Below, in pieces: positions 6,096 through 14,585 of a DNA stretch of 64,000 nt. How positions within the stretch are numbered: the first letter of the stretch is position 1; every line of letters begins with the position of its first letter. This stretch comes from Clostridiales bacterium (GTDB lineage Bacteria; Bacillota; Clostridia; Christensenellales; Borkfalkiaceae). The translations under genes were made by a program, and so were the position numbers. The notes below the pieces were generated by a model. The model made no database searches and was not told the DNA's origin. It saw nothing but the letters and a program-made list of their open reading frames with translations. Where the stretch lies: NCBI GenBank assembly GCA_015055965.1, contig SVHG01000012.1, positions 1-64,000 on the forward strand, given 5' to 3'.

Positions 6096-6725
6096 TTACT
6101 TGTTTTTTTTCTTATTTTTTCTGTTATTTAATATTTCTTCTAGCTCGTTTTTAGAATTAACCAACTCTTCATACATCTTTTGCGTTAGCTTTTCGTTAAG
6201 TTCTGCGTCTAAGCGCTGACCTGCATATTCGCTAAAATCAAAGGGCTTACCAACGTAAATATAGTTTTTCCCCCAGAATTTTGCTTTATGATGAATGTTT
6301 ATAGGTATAATTTTAGCCTTGGTTTTAAATGCAAACATACCTGCTCCGCCGTGAAGAGGCATAATTTCCGTTCCGCTTTTATTTCTCGTTCCTTCAGGAA
6401 AAATACATAATCTTTTACCCGATTTTAAAACGGAAAGCGCTTTTTTCGTGCTTTCTAAGTCAGCTTTATCTCTATCAACCGGAATACCACCCATTTGACC
6501 GAATAACCAAGCTAAAATTTTATTCTTAAACCATTCTTTTTTTGCAAGATAATAGGTTTTACCTTTAAATAGATAACCAACGTAAGGAACGTCTACCTTA
6601 CATAAATGGTTACATATTACTACTACGTTACCTTCGTGAGTAATATTTTCCTTACCAAAAACCTTTACCGGATAGCAAAGCCATATCCATAGCGTTAAAA
6701 TAGGACGAAGTATTGCAAATAACAT
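6096..6725 (-). CDS. plsC: 1-acyl-sn-glycerol-3-phosphate acyltransferase
   Basis: This 209-residue PlsC-type acyltransferase converts lysophosphatidic acid to phosphatidic acid at the inner membrane face. The N-terminal hydrophobic segment (LTLWIWLCYPV) is the membrane contact. The catalytic motif is NHLCKVD (H-x4-D), and FPEGTRNKSG is the substrate-binding motif III. The C-terminus is strongly lysine-rich. The start lies 3 bases after the cmk stop, so translation is probably coupled. Confidence 0.92.
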   Translation of the reverse strand: MLFAILRPILTLWIWLCYPVKVFGKENITHEGNVVVICNHLCKVDVPYVGYLFKGKTYYLAKKEWFKNKILAWLFGQMGGIPVDRDKADLESTKKALSVLKSGKRLCIFPEGTRNKSGTEIMPLHGGAGMFAFKTKAKIIPINIHHKAKFWGKNYIYVGKPFDFSEYAGQRLDAELNEKLTQKMYEELVNSKNELEEILNNRKNKKKNK

Positions 6726-6728
6726 TTA

Positions 6729-7394
6729 TTATTCTTCCCCCTTTCTTACTTTATTTACTATATGCGCTACTACTTCTTGTATGCTCATATTTGAAGTATC
6801 TATAACTTCGGCATCAGGCGCAATTGCAAGTGGGGCGCATTCCCTATGGCTATCGTTATAATCTCTTTGATTAATTTCCACTAAAAGAGAATTATAATCC
6901 ACGGTTTGTCCTCTTGAAATTAGTTCTTCATATCTACGCTTAGCTCTAACCTCTGCACTAGCAGTCATAAAAAACTTGTAGTTAGCATTTGGAAGAACGT
7001 ACATACAAATATCCCTACCGTCTAATACGCAATCCTGCATTGAAGCAACGTAGCGTTGCATTTCTACCATCTTTTTTCTTACGATTTCAAGTGAAGAAAT
7101 ATTAGAAGCTAACATAGAAACCTCGTTTTCTCTTATTGCAAGAGAAACGTCCTCCCCGTCAAGGTAAACGTGTTGAGTTCCATTTTCGTACTTCACTTTT
7201 AAATCAATATTATATATAAAGGAAGAAACTCCCTTTTCATCAAGGCAGTCTATCCCCATTCTTTTCGCCTTTAAACCACAAGCGCGGTACATAGCGCCGG
7301 TATCTAAGTACAATATATTTAGTTCCTTTGCAAGTAATTTTGCAACGGTTGATTTACCGCTACCGCAAGGTCCGTCTATCGCTATATTTATCAT
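6729..7394 (-). CDS. cmk: Cytidylate kinase
   Basis: This 221-residue (d)CMP kinase makes (d)CDP from (d)CMP and ATP. The P-loop GPCGSGKS is at residues 8-15, LDTGAMYRA binds the nucleotide, and the CMP-binding region contains LDGRDICMYVLPNA. Length and order fit the bacterial family. The gene is upstream of plsC and ispH in one run. A second, diverged cytidylate-kinase-like gene lies at 61750. Confidence 0.95.
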   Translation of the reverse strand: MINIAIDGPCGSGKSTVAKLLAKELNILYLDTGAMYRACGLKAKRMGIDCLDEKGVSSFIYNIDLKVKYENGTQHVYLDGEDVSLAIRENEVSMLASNISSLEIVRKKMVEMQRYVASMQDCVLDGRDICMYVLPNANYKFFMTASAEVRAKRRYEELISRGQTVDYNSLLVEINQRDYNDSHRECAPLAIAPDAEVIDTSNMSIQEVVAHIVNKVRKGEE

Positions 7395-7430
7395 TATACG
7401 CCAACCTACCGTTTATATTCAACCTAATAA

Positions 7431-8654
7431 TTATTTTTTTAACGCATTTCCCGCGCAATAGCCAGTAGAAAATGCGCATTGAAGATTAAATCCACCCGTT
7501 AAAGCATCTACGTCGAGCACTTCGCCTGCAAAATATAAGCCTTTAACCAACTTACTCTCCATAGTTTTTGGATTAATTTCTTTTACGTTAACCCCACCCC
7601 CGGTAACTATCGATTCCTCTAATGGGCGAAGCTTTAAAATTTTATACCTTAAATCCTTTAGGGTGTTAAGAATCTTTTTACGATTAACTGCAGTTAATTC
7701 ACTAACGTTTAATTCTGGGCTAACACCTGCGTGTGAAATCACTTCTAAAATTAAGCTCCTAGGCAATAATTCTATCATTGCATTTTTTAAACTCTTATTT
7801 TTAAACTGATTAAAATCCCTTAATAGTCTTGCATCAAGAGTTTTTTCATCTAACGCAGGCTTCAAATCAATAGAAATTTCATATTCGCCAGAGCCTTCTT
7901 TACTTATATAACTTGAAGCAGAAATAATAACAGGACCAGAAACACCACTGTGTGTAAACAATAATTCGCCAAAGTCCGTGTATATGCTCTTACCGTTTTT
8001 GTAAACGGTAATTGATATATTTTTTAAGGATAAACCAGCAAGGTCTGCAAAAGAATTTCCTTTGCAATCAAGCCCACATAAAGCAGAACGTAAAGGAAGA
8101 ACCGTGTGACCAAATTTTTTAGCAAATTTATAACCGTCGCCAGTACTACCGGTAGAAGTATAACTCTTCCCCCCCGTACAAACGATTACTCTTTCACATT
8201 CGATATATCCCTTTGACGTTTCTACGCCCTTTATACCGGTTTCATCTGCAATTATATCGTTAACAACGCATTCTAGCTTAATTTCTACGCCAACTGAAAG
8301 CATTTTCCTTTCCAAACACTTAATAACGTCTGACGATTTATCTGAAAGGGGAAAAACTCTATTTCCACGCTCAGTCTTTATTGCTAATCCACCCTCTTGC
8401 AAAAATTCCATCATATCTGCCGGAGAAAAAGACCAAATTGCACCTTGCATAAAACGCGCGTTCGTAACTACGTTTGAAAGAAATTCATCAACCTCGCAAT
8501 CGTTGGTAACGTTACATCTTCCCTTACCCGTAATATAAAGTTTTTTACCCAACTTCGGGTTTTGTTCAAGAAGAATGGTTTTTTCGCCGTTTAAAGCGCA
8601 ATAATAGGCGCTTATCATGCCGGCTGCACCACCACCAATGACTACCGTTACCAT
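7431..8654 (-). CDS. FAD-dependent oxidoreductase of the HI0933/YhiN type
   Basis: The 407-residue flavoprotein has an N-terminal FAD dinucleotide fold (VVIGGGAAGMISAYYCALNG), the family signature GKGRCNVTN near residue 45, and a C-terminal GGVNVKEINP ... GLYFAGEVLDVDALTGGFNLQ segment closing the FAD site. Proteins of this family are annotated as aminoacetone oxidase-like or simply as NAD(P)/FAD oxidoreductases. The true substrate is unclear. It stands 36 bases upstream of cmk and 3 bases downstream of surE, so it is probably in the same transcript. Confidence 0.88.
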   Translation of the reverse strand: MVTVVIGGGAAGMISAYYCALNGEKTILLEQNPKLGKKLYITGKGRCNVTNDCEVDEFLSNVVTNARFMQGAIWSFSPADMMEFLQEGGLAIKTERGNRVFPLSDKSSDVIKCLERKMLSVGVEIKLECVVNDIIADETGIKGVETSKGYIECERVIVCTGGKSYTSTGSTGDGYKFAKKFGHTVLPLRSALCGLDCKGNSFADLAGLSLKNISITVYKNGKSIYTDFGELLFTHSGVSGPVIISASSYISKEGSGEYEISIDLKPALDEKTLDARLLRDFNQFKNKSLKNAMIELLPRSLILEVISHAGVSPELNVSELTAVNRKKILNTLKDLRYKILKLRPLEESIVTGGGVNVKEINPKTMESKLVKGLYFAGEVLDVDALTGGFNLQCAFSTGYCAGNALKK

Positions 8655-8657
8655 CTT

Positions 8658-9395
8658 TTAAGAATTTCCTTTTATCTTTTTTATAATATCAAATGCAGTT
8701 CTATCCAACAAAATAGGTGTAATTGAAACGTAGTTTTTATAGAACCATTCAACGTCACAATCTTTAGGATTATCTACGGGAATAGGATCGCCTGTAACGA
8801 TAAAAACGTTTTCTTTAACGAACTCGTAATCATCTGAATATCTGCGCTCTCCCAAAGGAGTAATCCTTTCACCCGCAACCTTTTCGCCCTTTTTAATGGG
8901 AGGAATGTTTACGTTTAAAGTAAATTCAGGCGTTAAACAAGAATAATATTTATCAACTATTTCACCGCATACTTCAGCAACTGCCTCAAAATCCCCTTTT
9001 TTATACTCAGGGCAAGAAAAAGCAATAGCTTTAACGCCTAAAACGTTGGCTTCTAAGCAAGCTGAAACCGTTCCGGAATAATGAACGGCAGTTCCCAAAT
9101 TAGAGCCGTGGTTTATGCCTGAACAAACCAAATCAAACTGTTTTACACTATGCGTGATTGCATATTTTACACAGTCTGCAGGCGTCCCAGACAAAGAATA
9201 TCCTTCTACTCCCTCTAAAAACTGCACCTTATTCACCTCTACCTCTCTAAAAAAAGTGATTGAATGAGCAAAGCAGGAGCGATTTCCGTCAGGCGCTGCA
9301 ACCGTTACGTTATGTCCTTTTTTTAAAAGCACTAAAGCGAGGGCAATAATACCCTCGCTATTAATACCGTCATCATTACAAACTAAAACGTTCAT
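8658..9395 (-). CDS. surE: 5'/3'-nucleotidase SurE
   Basis: This 245-residue SurE phosphatase hydrolyses nucleoside monophosphates. The metal site is CNDDGI near residue 6, then an SGTPADCV motif and SGINHGSNLGTAVHYSGT. I place the start at the ATG giving MNVLVCNDDG, because SurE proteins begin directly with this strand. A further in-frame start upstream would overlap the previous gene. The chosen ATG follows the carboxyltransferase stop by one base, so the two are translationally coupled. Confidence 0.93.
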   Translation of the reverse strand: MNVLVCNDDGINSEGIIALALVLLKKGHNVTVAAPDGNRSCFAHSITFFREVEVNKVQFLEGVEGYSLSGTPADCVKYAITHSVKQFDLVCSGINHGSNLGTAVHYSGTVSACLEANVLGVKAIAFSCPEYKKGDFEAVAEVCGEIVDKYYSCLTPEFTLNVNIPPIKKGEKVAGERITPLGERRYSDDYEFVKENVFIVTGDPIPVDNPKDCDVEWFYKNYVSITPILLDRTAFDIIKKIKGNS

Positions 9396-9396
9396 A

Positions 9397-10800
9397 TTAA
9401 ACGGGATAAACCTTGTCTGCCTTATCAGCAAGATCCTTATCTATACCCTGATTTTTAGCAAGTCTGTATTTAAAGAAGTTAACTGCTACCTGATTAAATA
9501 GCGCGTATGAAAGAACGTCCTCTTCTTGAGTGTAATATTCTTTCATTTCTTCTTTAAATTTCTCGTATTCAGGTTCAATAAGATCTGCAGGACGGCAAGT
9601 AATAATTTCTTCGTTACCAACAATCTTTGCAACTACGTCCTTATCAGGTTCAGCGGGTAATTGACCGTATTCGCCCTTAAGAAGTGCTTTAAATTCTTTG
9701 GTAACCATTTTATAACGTTCACCGCTTAAAACGTTAAGAACTGCTTGAGTTCCTACGATTTGGCTAGAAGGAGTTACTAGAGGAGGATAACCGCAGTCCT
9801 TTCTTACGTTAGGAACTTCAGCTAAAACTTCGTCTAATTTATCAAGCTTACCTTGTTGCTTTAATTGATTCATAAGGTTAGAAAGCATACCGCCGGGAAC
9901 TTGATAAATAAGCGTATTAACGTCAACCTTTCTTACATTGGGGTTAAGAGAGCCGTTTGCTTCAAGCTCTGCAGCAACCTTTTTGAAGTGGTTTGTAATG
10001 GGAATTAACTTGTTAAGATCAATACCGGTATCGTATTCAGTACCTTGTAAGGTTGCAACGAAAGGTTCAGTTGCAGGTTGAGAAGTACCGTTACCTAATG
10101 CTGATAATGCGGTATCAACGATATCACAACCAGCTTCAATAGCCTTTAAGTTGATCATATCACCGGTACCGGTAGTGTTATGTGTATGAAGGTGAACCTT
10201 CGTTTCAGGCTTTAATACTGCTTTAATAGCCTTAACTAAATCGTACGCGGTATAAGGCAATAATAAGTTAGCCATATCCTTAATACAAATATTGTCAGCG
10301 CCCATATCCTCTAAGGTTTTTGCAAGCTTAACGAAGTATTCGTTAGTATGAACGGGGCTGGTTGTATAACAAATAGTTGCTTCACAAACACCGCCGTATT
10401 TCTTGATAGCCTTCATAGCCGTTTCAAGGTTTCTTACGTCGTTTAACGCATCAAAAACTCTTATAATCGTAATACCGTTCTTAATACAAGCTTCAACGAA
10501 TTTTTCAACAACGTCATCTGAATAGTGTTTATAACCTAGAAGGTTTTGACCGCGAAGAAGCATTTGAAGAGGAGTATTAACGTGAGATCTAATAATTCTT
10601 AATCTTTCCCATGGATCTTCGTTTAAGAAACGTAAACAAGAGTCAAACGTTGCACCACCCCACGCTTCAAGTGAATAATATCCGATTTCATCAAGCTGTT
10701 CAAGCACGGGAAGCATTTGGTCTAACGTCATTCTCGTTGCAGCTTGAGATTGGTGCGCGTCACGCAAAATTGTATCTGTAATTAAAACTTTTTTACTCAT
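9397..10800 (-). CDS. oadA: Oxaloacetate decarboxylase alpha / pyruvate carboxyltransferase (5S-type) subunit
   Basis: The 467-residue carboxyltransferase has a TIM barrel with DTILRDAHQS (metal-binding Asp), the lysine region NICIKDMANLL and the metal-binding HLHTHNTTG. The C-terminal domain follows and ends without a biotinyl domain. That domain is a separate protein (12235-12627), so the usual alpha subunit is split here, as in the transcarboxylase 5S subunit. It transfers the carboxylate of oxaloacetate to biotin, giving pyruvate. It has a good AGGAG site 21 bases after oadB and is coupled to surE downstream. Confidence 0.9.
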   Translation of the reverse strand: MSKKVLITDTILRDAHQSQAATRMTLDQMLPVLEQLDEIGYYSLEAWGGATFDSCLRFLNEDPWERLRIIRSHVNTPLQMLLRGQNLLGYKHYSDDVVEKFVEACIKNGITIIRVFDALNDVRNLETAMKAIKKYGGVCEATICYTTSPVHTNEYFVKLAKTLEDMGADNICIKDMANLLLPYTAYDLVKAIKAVLKPETKVHLHTHNTTGTGDMINLKAIEAGCDIVDTALSALGNGTSQPATEPFVATLQGTEYDTGIDLNKLIPITNHFKKVAAELEANGSLNPNVRKVDVNTLIYQVPGGMLSNLMNQLKQQGKLDKLDEVLAEVPNVRKDCGYPPLVTPSSQIVGTQAVLNVLSGERYKMVTKEFKALLKGEYGQLPAEPDKDVVAKIVGNEEIITCRPADLIEPEYEKFKEEMKEYYTQEEDVLSYALFNQVAVNFFKYRLAKNQGIDKDLADKADKVYPV

Positions 10801-10821
10801 TTTTAATAATTCTCCTAAATT

Positions 10822-12216
10822 TTAGAAAAGAGCTAGCAATACGCCTGCTGCGATTGCAGAACCAATAACGCCTGCAACGTTGGGGCCCATAGCGTGCATT
10901 AATAAGTGGTTACTGGGATCAGTTTCCCTACCTACGTCCTGCGAAATACGCGCAGCCATAGGAACGGCTGAAACACCTGCTGAGCCAATAAGAGGGTTGA
11001 TTTGCCCCTTCGTAAGCTTGCACATAAGCTTTGCAACTAATAAACCACCGATAGTACCGCAACAGAATGCAGCTAAACCTAATGCGATAATTCCAAGCGT
11101 ATCTAAGCTTAAGAATAAAGCACCGGTTGCCTTTGAACCAACCATTACGCCAAGGAAAATAGTAACGGTGTTCATAAGTCCGTTTTGAGCAGTATCTACA
11201 AGTCTTCCGCACACGCCAGATTCTTTTAATAGGTTACCTAGCATAAGCATACCTAATAAAGGCATAGCGTCAGGAAGTAATAAACCAACGATTAATGAAA
11301 CTATTAAGGGGAACATTACTTTTTCAAGTTTACTTACTTTACGAAGCTGTTTCATCTTAATAGCGCGTTCTTCTTTAGTAGTTAAAGCACGCATAATAGG
11401 CTTTTGAATTACGGGAATTAAAGCCATGTAAGAATATGCCGCGATTGCAATAGCAGGTAATAAATGCTCTGCAAGCTGTTTGGTTACGTAAATAGCGGTA
11501 GGACCGTCTGCCCCGCCAATAATAGCGATAGCAGCAGCTTCCGTATTACTAAAACCAAATAAAGTTGCACCAAAGAAGGTTAAGAAAATACCTAATTGAG
11601 CAGCCGCGCCAATAATCATACTCTTGGGGTTAGCAATTAATGGACCAAAGTCTGTCATTACGCCGATTCCAAGGAAGATGATGGGAGGGAAGATAACCCA
11701 GTCTACACCCTTATAAATATAATAGAATAGACCGTAATCTCTAATAACCGTTTCTGTTGAAATTTCAAGCTGTCCTACGGCGTAAGTTGCGCCAGACGCG
11801 CTTGTTAAAGCTTCTATATTAAGATAAGTGGGCTCTTTAGAAGCAATATCAAAGAGATTTGCAAGAAGGTCGCCACTAAAGAATTTAGTAAGCTCATCCG
11901 CTGTTCCGCGAGCAATCTCAATTCCTGCTAGCTTATCGGTAACAATATAGCCCTTCGTACCGAATAAAATCTTGTACGCGCCGGGAATGTTAACGATAAA
12001 CATACCAAATGCAATTGGTAAAAGTAATAGGGGTTCAAACTTCTTAACTACGGCAAGATAAACCAAAACACAGGCAATGGCAATCATAACAAGATTTTGC
12101 CATCCGCCGTTGGTAAAGTTTGATACTAGAGAATATAAACCGGTGCTTTGCCATAAAGCGTATAAAGATCCGGATATATTATCCCATACCCCACCTAATA
12201 AATTAAGTGAGAACAT
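10822..12216 (-). CDS. oadB: Na+-pumping decarboxylase beta subunit
   Basis: The 464-residue polytopic membrane protein decarboxylates carboxybiotin and exports Na+. The family's ion-binding regions are present: VMTDFGPLIANPK and NTEAAAIAIIGGADGPTAIY. About nine membrane helices follow an N-terminal extension of roughly 100 residues that includes two extra hydrophobic segments. The C-terminus SQDVGRETDPSNHLLMHAMGPNVAGVIGSA-like block is typical. The gene sits between the biotin carrier and the alpha-type subunit, so the operon encodes a membrane complex that turns decarboxylation energy into a Na+ gradient. Confidence 0.93.
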   Translation of the reverse strand: MFSLNLLGGVWDNISGSLYALWQSTGLYSLVSNFTNGGWQNLVMIAIACVLVYLAVVKKFEPLLLLPIAFGMFIVNIPGAYKILFGTKGYIVTDKLAGIEIARGTADELTKFFSGDLLANLFDIASKEPTYLNIEALTSASGATYAVGQLEISTETVIRDYGLFYYIYKGVDWVIFPPIIFLGIGVMTDFGPLIANPKSMIIGAAAQLGIFLTFFGATLFGFSNTEAAAIAIIGGADGPTAIYVTKQLAEHLLPAIAIAAYSYMALIPVIQKPIMRALTTKEERAIKMKQLRKVSKLEKVMFPLIVSLIVGLLLPDAMPLLGMLMLGNLLKESGVCGRLVDTAQNGLMNTVTIFLGVMVGSKATGALFLSLDTLGIIALGLAAFCCGTIGGLLVAKLMCKLTKGQINPLIGSAGVSAVPMAARISQDVGRETDPSNHLLMHAMGPNVAGVIGSAIAAGVLLALF

Positions 12217-12234
12217 AGATACACCTACCCTTTA

Positions 12235-12627
12235 TTAGCCAATAACTGCCATTAAATCGCCAGTATCTACGTTTGCACCTTTAGTGGTCTTATATGAAAT
12301 AGTACCTGAACAAGGAGCGGTAATATCGTTATCCATCTTCATTGCTTCTAAAACAAGAATAACGTCGCCTTCTTTAACGGCGCTACCTTCGGGTAAAGAA
12401 AGAGCCTTAATCATACCGGGCATGGGAGCGTTGATCTTAGTTCCGTTTACAGGACCTGCGCTAACGGGCTTAGCAGCGGGAGCTGCTGCAGGAGCAGGTG
12501 CGGCTGTGGGAGCTGCAACGGGAGCGGTTTTAATTTCTGTAACAACGGGAGTAGATGCGGTTGCTCCTACTTCTTCAACGCCTACTTGATATTGTTTTCC
12601 ATCAATAGTAACTATAAAATTACGCAT
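12235..12627 (-). CDS. Biotin carboxyl carrier protein of the decarboxylase
   Basis: The 130-residue protein has a short N-terminal beta segment (MRNFIVTIDGKQYQV), an Ala/Pro linker (about 35-58), and a biotinyl domain with EAMKMDN, so Lys97 should carry biotin. It corresponds to the C-terminal domain of longer OadA proteins, or to the transcarboxylase 1.3S subunit. The flexible linker lets the biotin swing between the carboxyltransferases and the membrane beta subunit. Good AGGAG site. It needs a biotin ligase encoded elsewhere. Confidence 0.93.
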   Translation of the reverse strand: MRNFIVTIDGKQYQVGVEEVGATASTPVVTEIKTAPVAAPTAAPAPAAAPAAKPVSAGPVNGTKINAPMPGMIKALSLPEGSAVKEGDVILVLEAMKMDNDITAPCSGTISYKTTKGANVDTGDLMAVIG

Positions 12628-12645
12628 ATTCTTTAATTCTCCTAA

Positions 12646-12993
12646 TTATCTGTTTAATTTCTTTATTTTTCTAACCTTAAATTCGCGGTTATCGGGTTGA
12701 GCGTTACCGTCGTAATAAGCGGCAATCGCTGCGATTATTGCTACGCGCACGTGTTCGGGAATACCTTCTTCAACAACGGGCTGAGCTACGGCTACAGGTT
12801 CGGCAGTTTTTTCAACCGGCGCCTTCTTTTTAGGTTCTGTATTTTTAGAATTTACGGCTTTTCCCGCAATAGTTATAGCTAAAACTATGACAATCATTCC
12901 AAAAAATACTACGAGTAATCCTAAAATGAATACGAAAATACCGTTCCCTGCTTTTCCTAAGTTTAAACCAGTTTCAGCAAGCAAATTAAGCAT
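12646..12993 (-). CDS. Decarboxylase gamma (OadG-like) subunit
   Basis: The small protein has one membrane helix (about GIFVFILGLLVVFFGMIVIV) followed by a charged, Pro-rich cytoplasmic part that ends in KVRKIKKLNR. This is typical of OadG/MmdD, which holds the peripheral carboxyltransferase to the membrane subunit. I choose the ATG at 12993 because GAGGTGA lies five bases ahead of it. An in-frame GTG at 13002 overlaps that site. The upstream carboxyltransferase stop overlaps this translation-initiation region, so expression is coupled. Confidence 0.85.
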   Translation of the reverse strand: MLNLLAETGLNLGKAGNGIFVFILGLLVVFFGMIVIVLAITIAGKAVNSKNTEPKKKAPVEKTAEPVAVAQPVVEEGIPEHVRVAIIAAIAAYYDGNAQPDNREFKVRKIKKLNR

Positions 12994-12998
12994 TATAC

Positions 12999-14384
12999 TC
13001 ACCTCGTAACAAGTTGAAGTGCAGAAATTAGATGAGAGCGAACGTATTGAGGTTCAATAATATCGTCAATATATCCCTTTCTTGCAGCGTTAACGGGATC
13101 TTGAACTTCATCTGCGTACTTAGCCTCTGCTTGAGCGTTATTTGCTTCGGTTACGCCGGCAAGCTCAATCATTGCTCCCTTTTGCGTATCGAATAAAGAA
13201 ATTTTTGCAGTTGCAAAAGCATAGGAATATTCTGCGCCTAACGCCTTTGATGCAAATAATGAATAACCAAGTCCAACAGCCTTTCCGTATACTACGTTAA
13301 TTCTTGGAACTTGAAGATTATAAAGAGCGTAAGTAAGATTTGCAATATCCTTCATAATAGGAGTATTTGCAGTTGCTAGATCTGCCTTAATACCTAAAGT
13401 GTTAACAAAGGTAAGTACAGGAAGCTCACTTTCATCACAAAAATATAAGAATTCTTTAATCTTAGCAACGTTTTCGCGGGTTAATTCAACACCCTTATCT
13501 TCACCGCCAAATAATATTGCGCCTACTGCAATTCCACCAATACGGGCAATACCTGTAACGACTTCAGGAGCGAAGGCTTTATTCATTTCAATAAAGTAAT
13601 CTTTATCAAAAACGGCTTCCTTTAAGCAGTTAACGCATACTTTTTCATTAAGAGCGGGAGCAGATCTGTTAAAATCATCCATAGTTTCAACTTCGCCGTT
13701 ATAAATGGGAAGAGTATCTAACAGTCTGATGATAGTATCACGAGCGCCTGCCATATCTTCAATCTCAAAGGTACAAGAAGCGGTATTTACGCTATTCTTA
13801 ACGCCACCAACCTCTTCTTTGGGAAGATTTTTGTTTGAAGCTGCAGAAATAACTAAAGGAGCAGCGTATGAAACGCAAGAGCTCTTAGTCATAAAAGTAA
13901 AATCGCAAGAAGCGCTGAGTAAAGCAAAAGAACCGAACACGTCGCCGGTTGCTATGCAGATTTGCACACATTCACCCTTAAGAGCCTGTGCCATAGCAAG
14001 GACTTCGCCAATACCTTCTAATGCGCTAACTCCTTCACCAACTGCAACGCCAGCCGTATCTAACAGGTAAATAACGGGAGCTCCTGCACGGAGAGCCTTT
14101 TGCTGACACTTAACGATCTTTTTGCAATTTGCATCAGTAATTCCACCAGAAAGAACTGATTTGTTTTGAGCTATAACGTAAACTGCGTTATCATTTATGG
14201 TTGCACTGCCGGTAACTACACCCTCACCGCCAACTCCTTCGTAAAATTCATTTTTAGAGAAGCTGTAGGAATCAAATTCAACGAAGCTTAATTCGTCTGT
14301 TAACTGTTGAATTTGTTTACGGATTTCACTACCCGCTTGAAGAATTTCTTCTCTGCGTGCTTTTAGTAGTTCAATTTTATTCAT
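12999..14384 (-). CDS. Acyl-CoA-type carboxyltransferase (12S/MmdA-like), divergent
   Basis: The 461-residue protein has the two crotonase-like halves of acyl-CoA carboxylase beta/MmdA proteins. The N-half has ...SVLSGGITDANCKKIVKCQQKALRAGAP and VIYLLDTAGV. The C-half has GIARIGGIAVGAILFGG and LPVLTFVNTLGI. It lacks the usual N-terminal GGGxxxxxxQHxxGKLTARER block and is somewhat short. It could decarboxylate malonyl- or methylmalonyl-CoA, or transfer carboxyl between CoA and keto-acid substrates with the 5S-type partner. Start at the ATG 14384, behind GGAGGATTTT. First gene of the decarboxylase operon. Confidence 0.8.
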   Translation of the reverse strand: MNKIELLKARREEILQAGSEIRKQIQQLTDELSFVEFDSYSFSKNEFYEGVGGEGVVTGSATINDNAVYVIAQNKSVLSGGITDANCKKIVKCQQKALRAGAPVIYLLDTAGVAVGEGVSALEGIGEVLAMAQALKGECVQICIATGDVFGSFALLSASCDFTFMTKSSCVSYAAPLVISAASNKNLPKEEVGGVKNSVNTASCTFEIEDMAGARDTIIRLLDTLPIYNGEVETMDDFNRSAPALNEKVCVNCLKEAVFDKDYFIEMNKAFAPEVVTGIARIGGIAVGAILFGGEDKGVELTRENVAKIKEFLYFCDESELPVLTFVNTLGIKADLATANTPIMKDIANLTYALYNLQVPRINVVYGKAVGLGYSLFASKALGAEYSYAFATAKISLFDTQKGAMIELAGVTEANNAQAEAKYADEVQDPVNAARKGYIDDIIEPQYVRSHLISALQLVTR

Positions 14385-14414
14385 AAAATCCTCCATTATA
14401 ATCTAACGTTGTCA

Positions 14415-14443
14415 ATTATACACCCATCACAATTAAAATGCAA
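14415..14443 (-). promoter_or_regulatory. Promoter of the decarboxylase operon
   Basis: Minus strand: TTGCAT, 17 bases, TATAAT, about 30 bases before the first gene. Confidence 0.7.
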
Positions 14444-14535
14444 CTATATTTTGAAATTTTTTATTATTAAAATAAAACAATCGAAACTTTATGTCCTAAT
14501 ATGCAAAAAAATATTTTAAAAAAACAACCCACACA

Positions 14536-14571
14536 AATAAAAACGCCGTTTGCTTTTTTCTGCAAACGGCG
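14536..14571 (-). terminator. Terminator of galT
   Basis: CGCCGTTTGC and GCAAACGGCG stem, 8-base loop, followed on the minus strand by TTTTTATTTG. Confidence 0.88.
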
Positions 14572-14585
14572 CAATTTTACGCATT

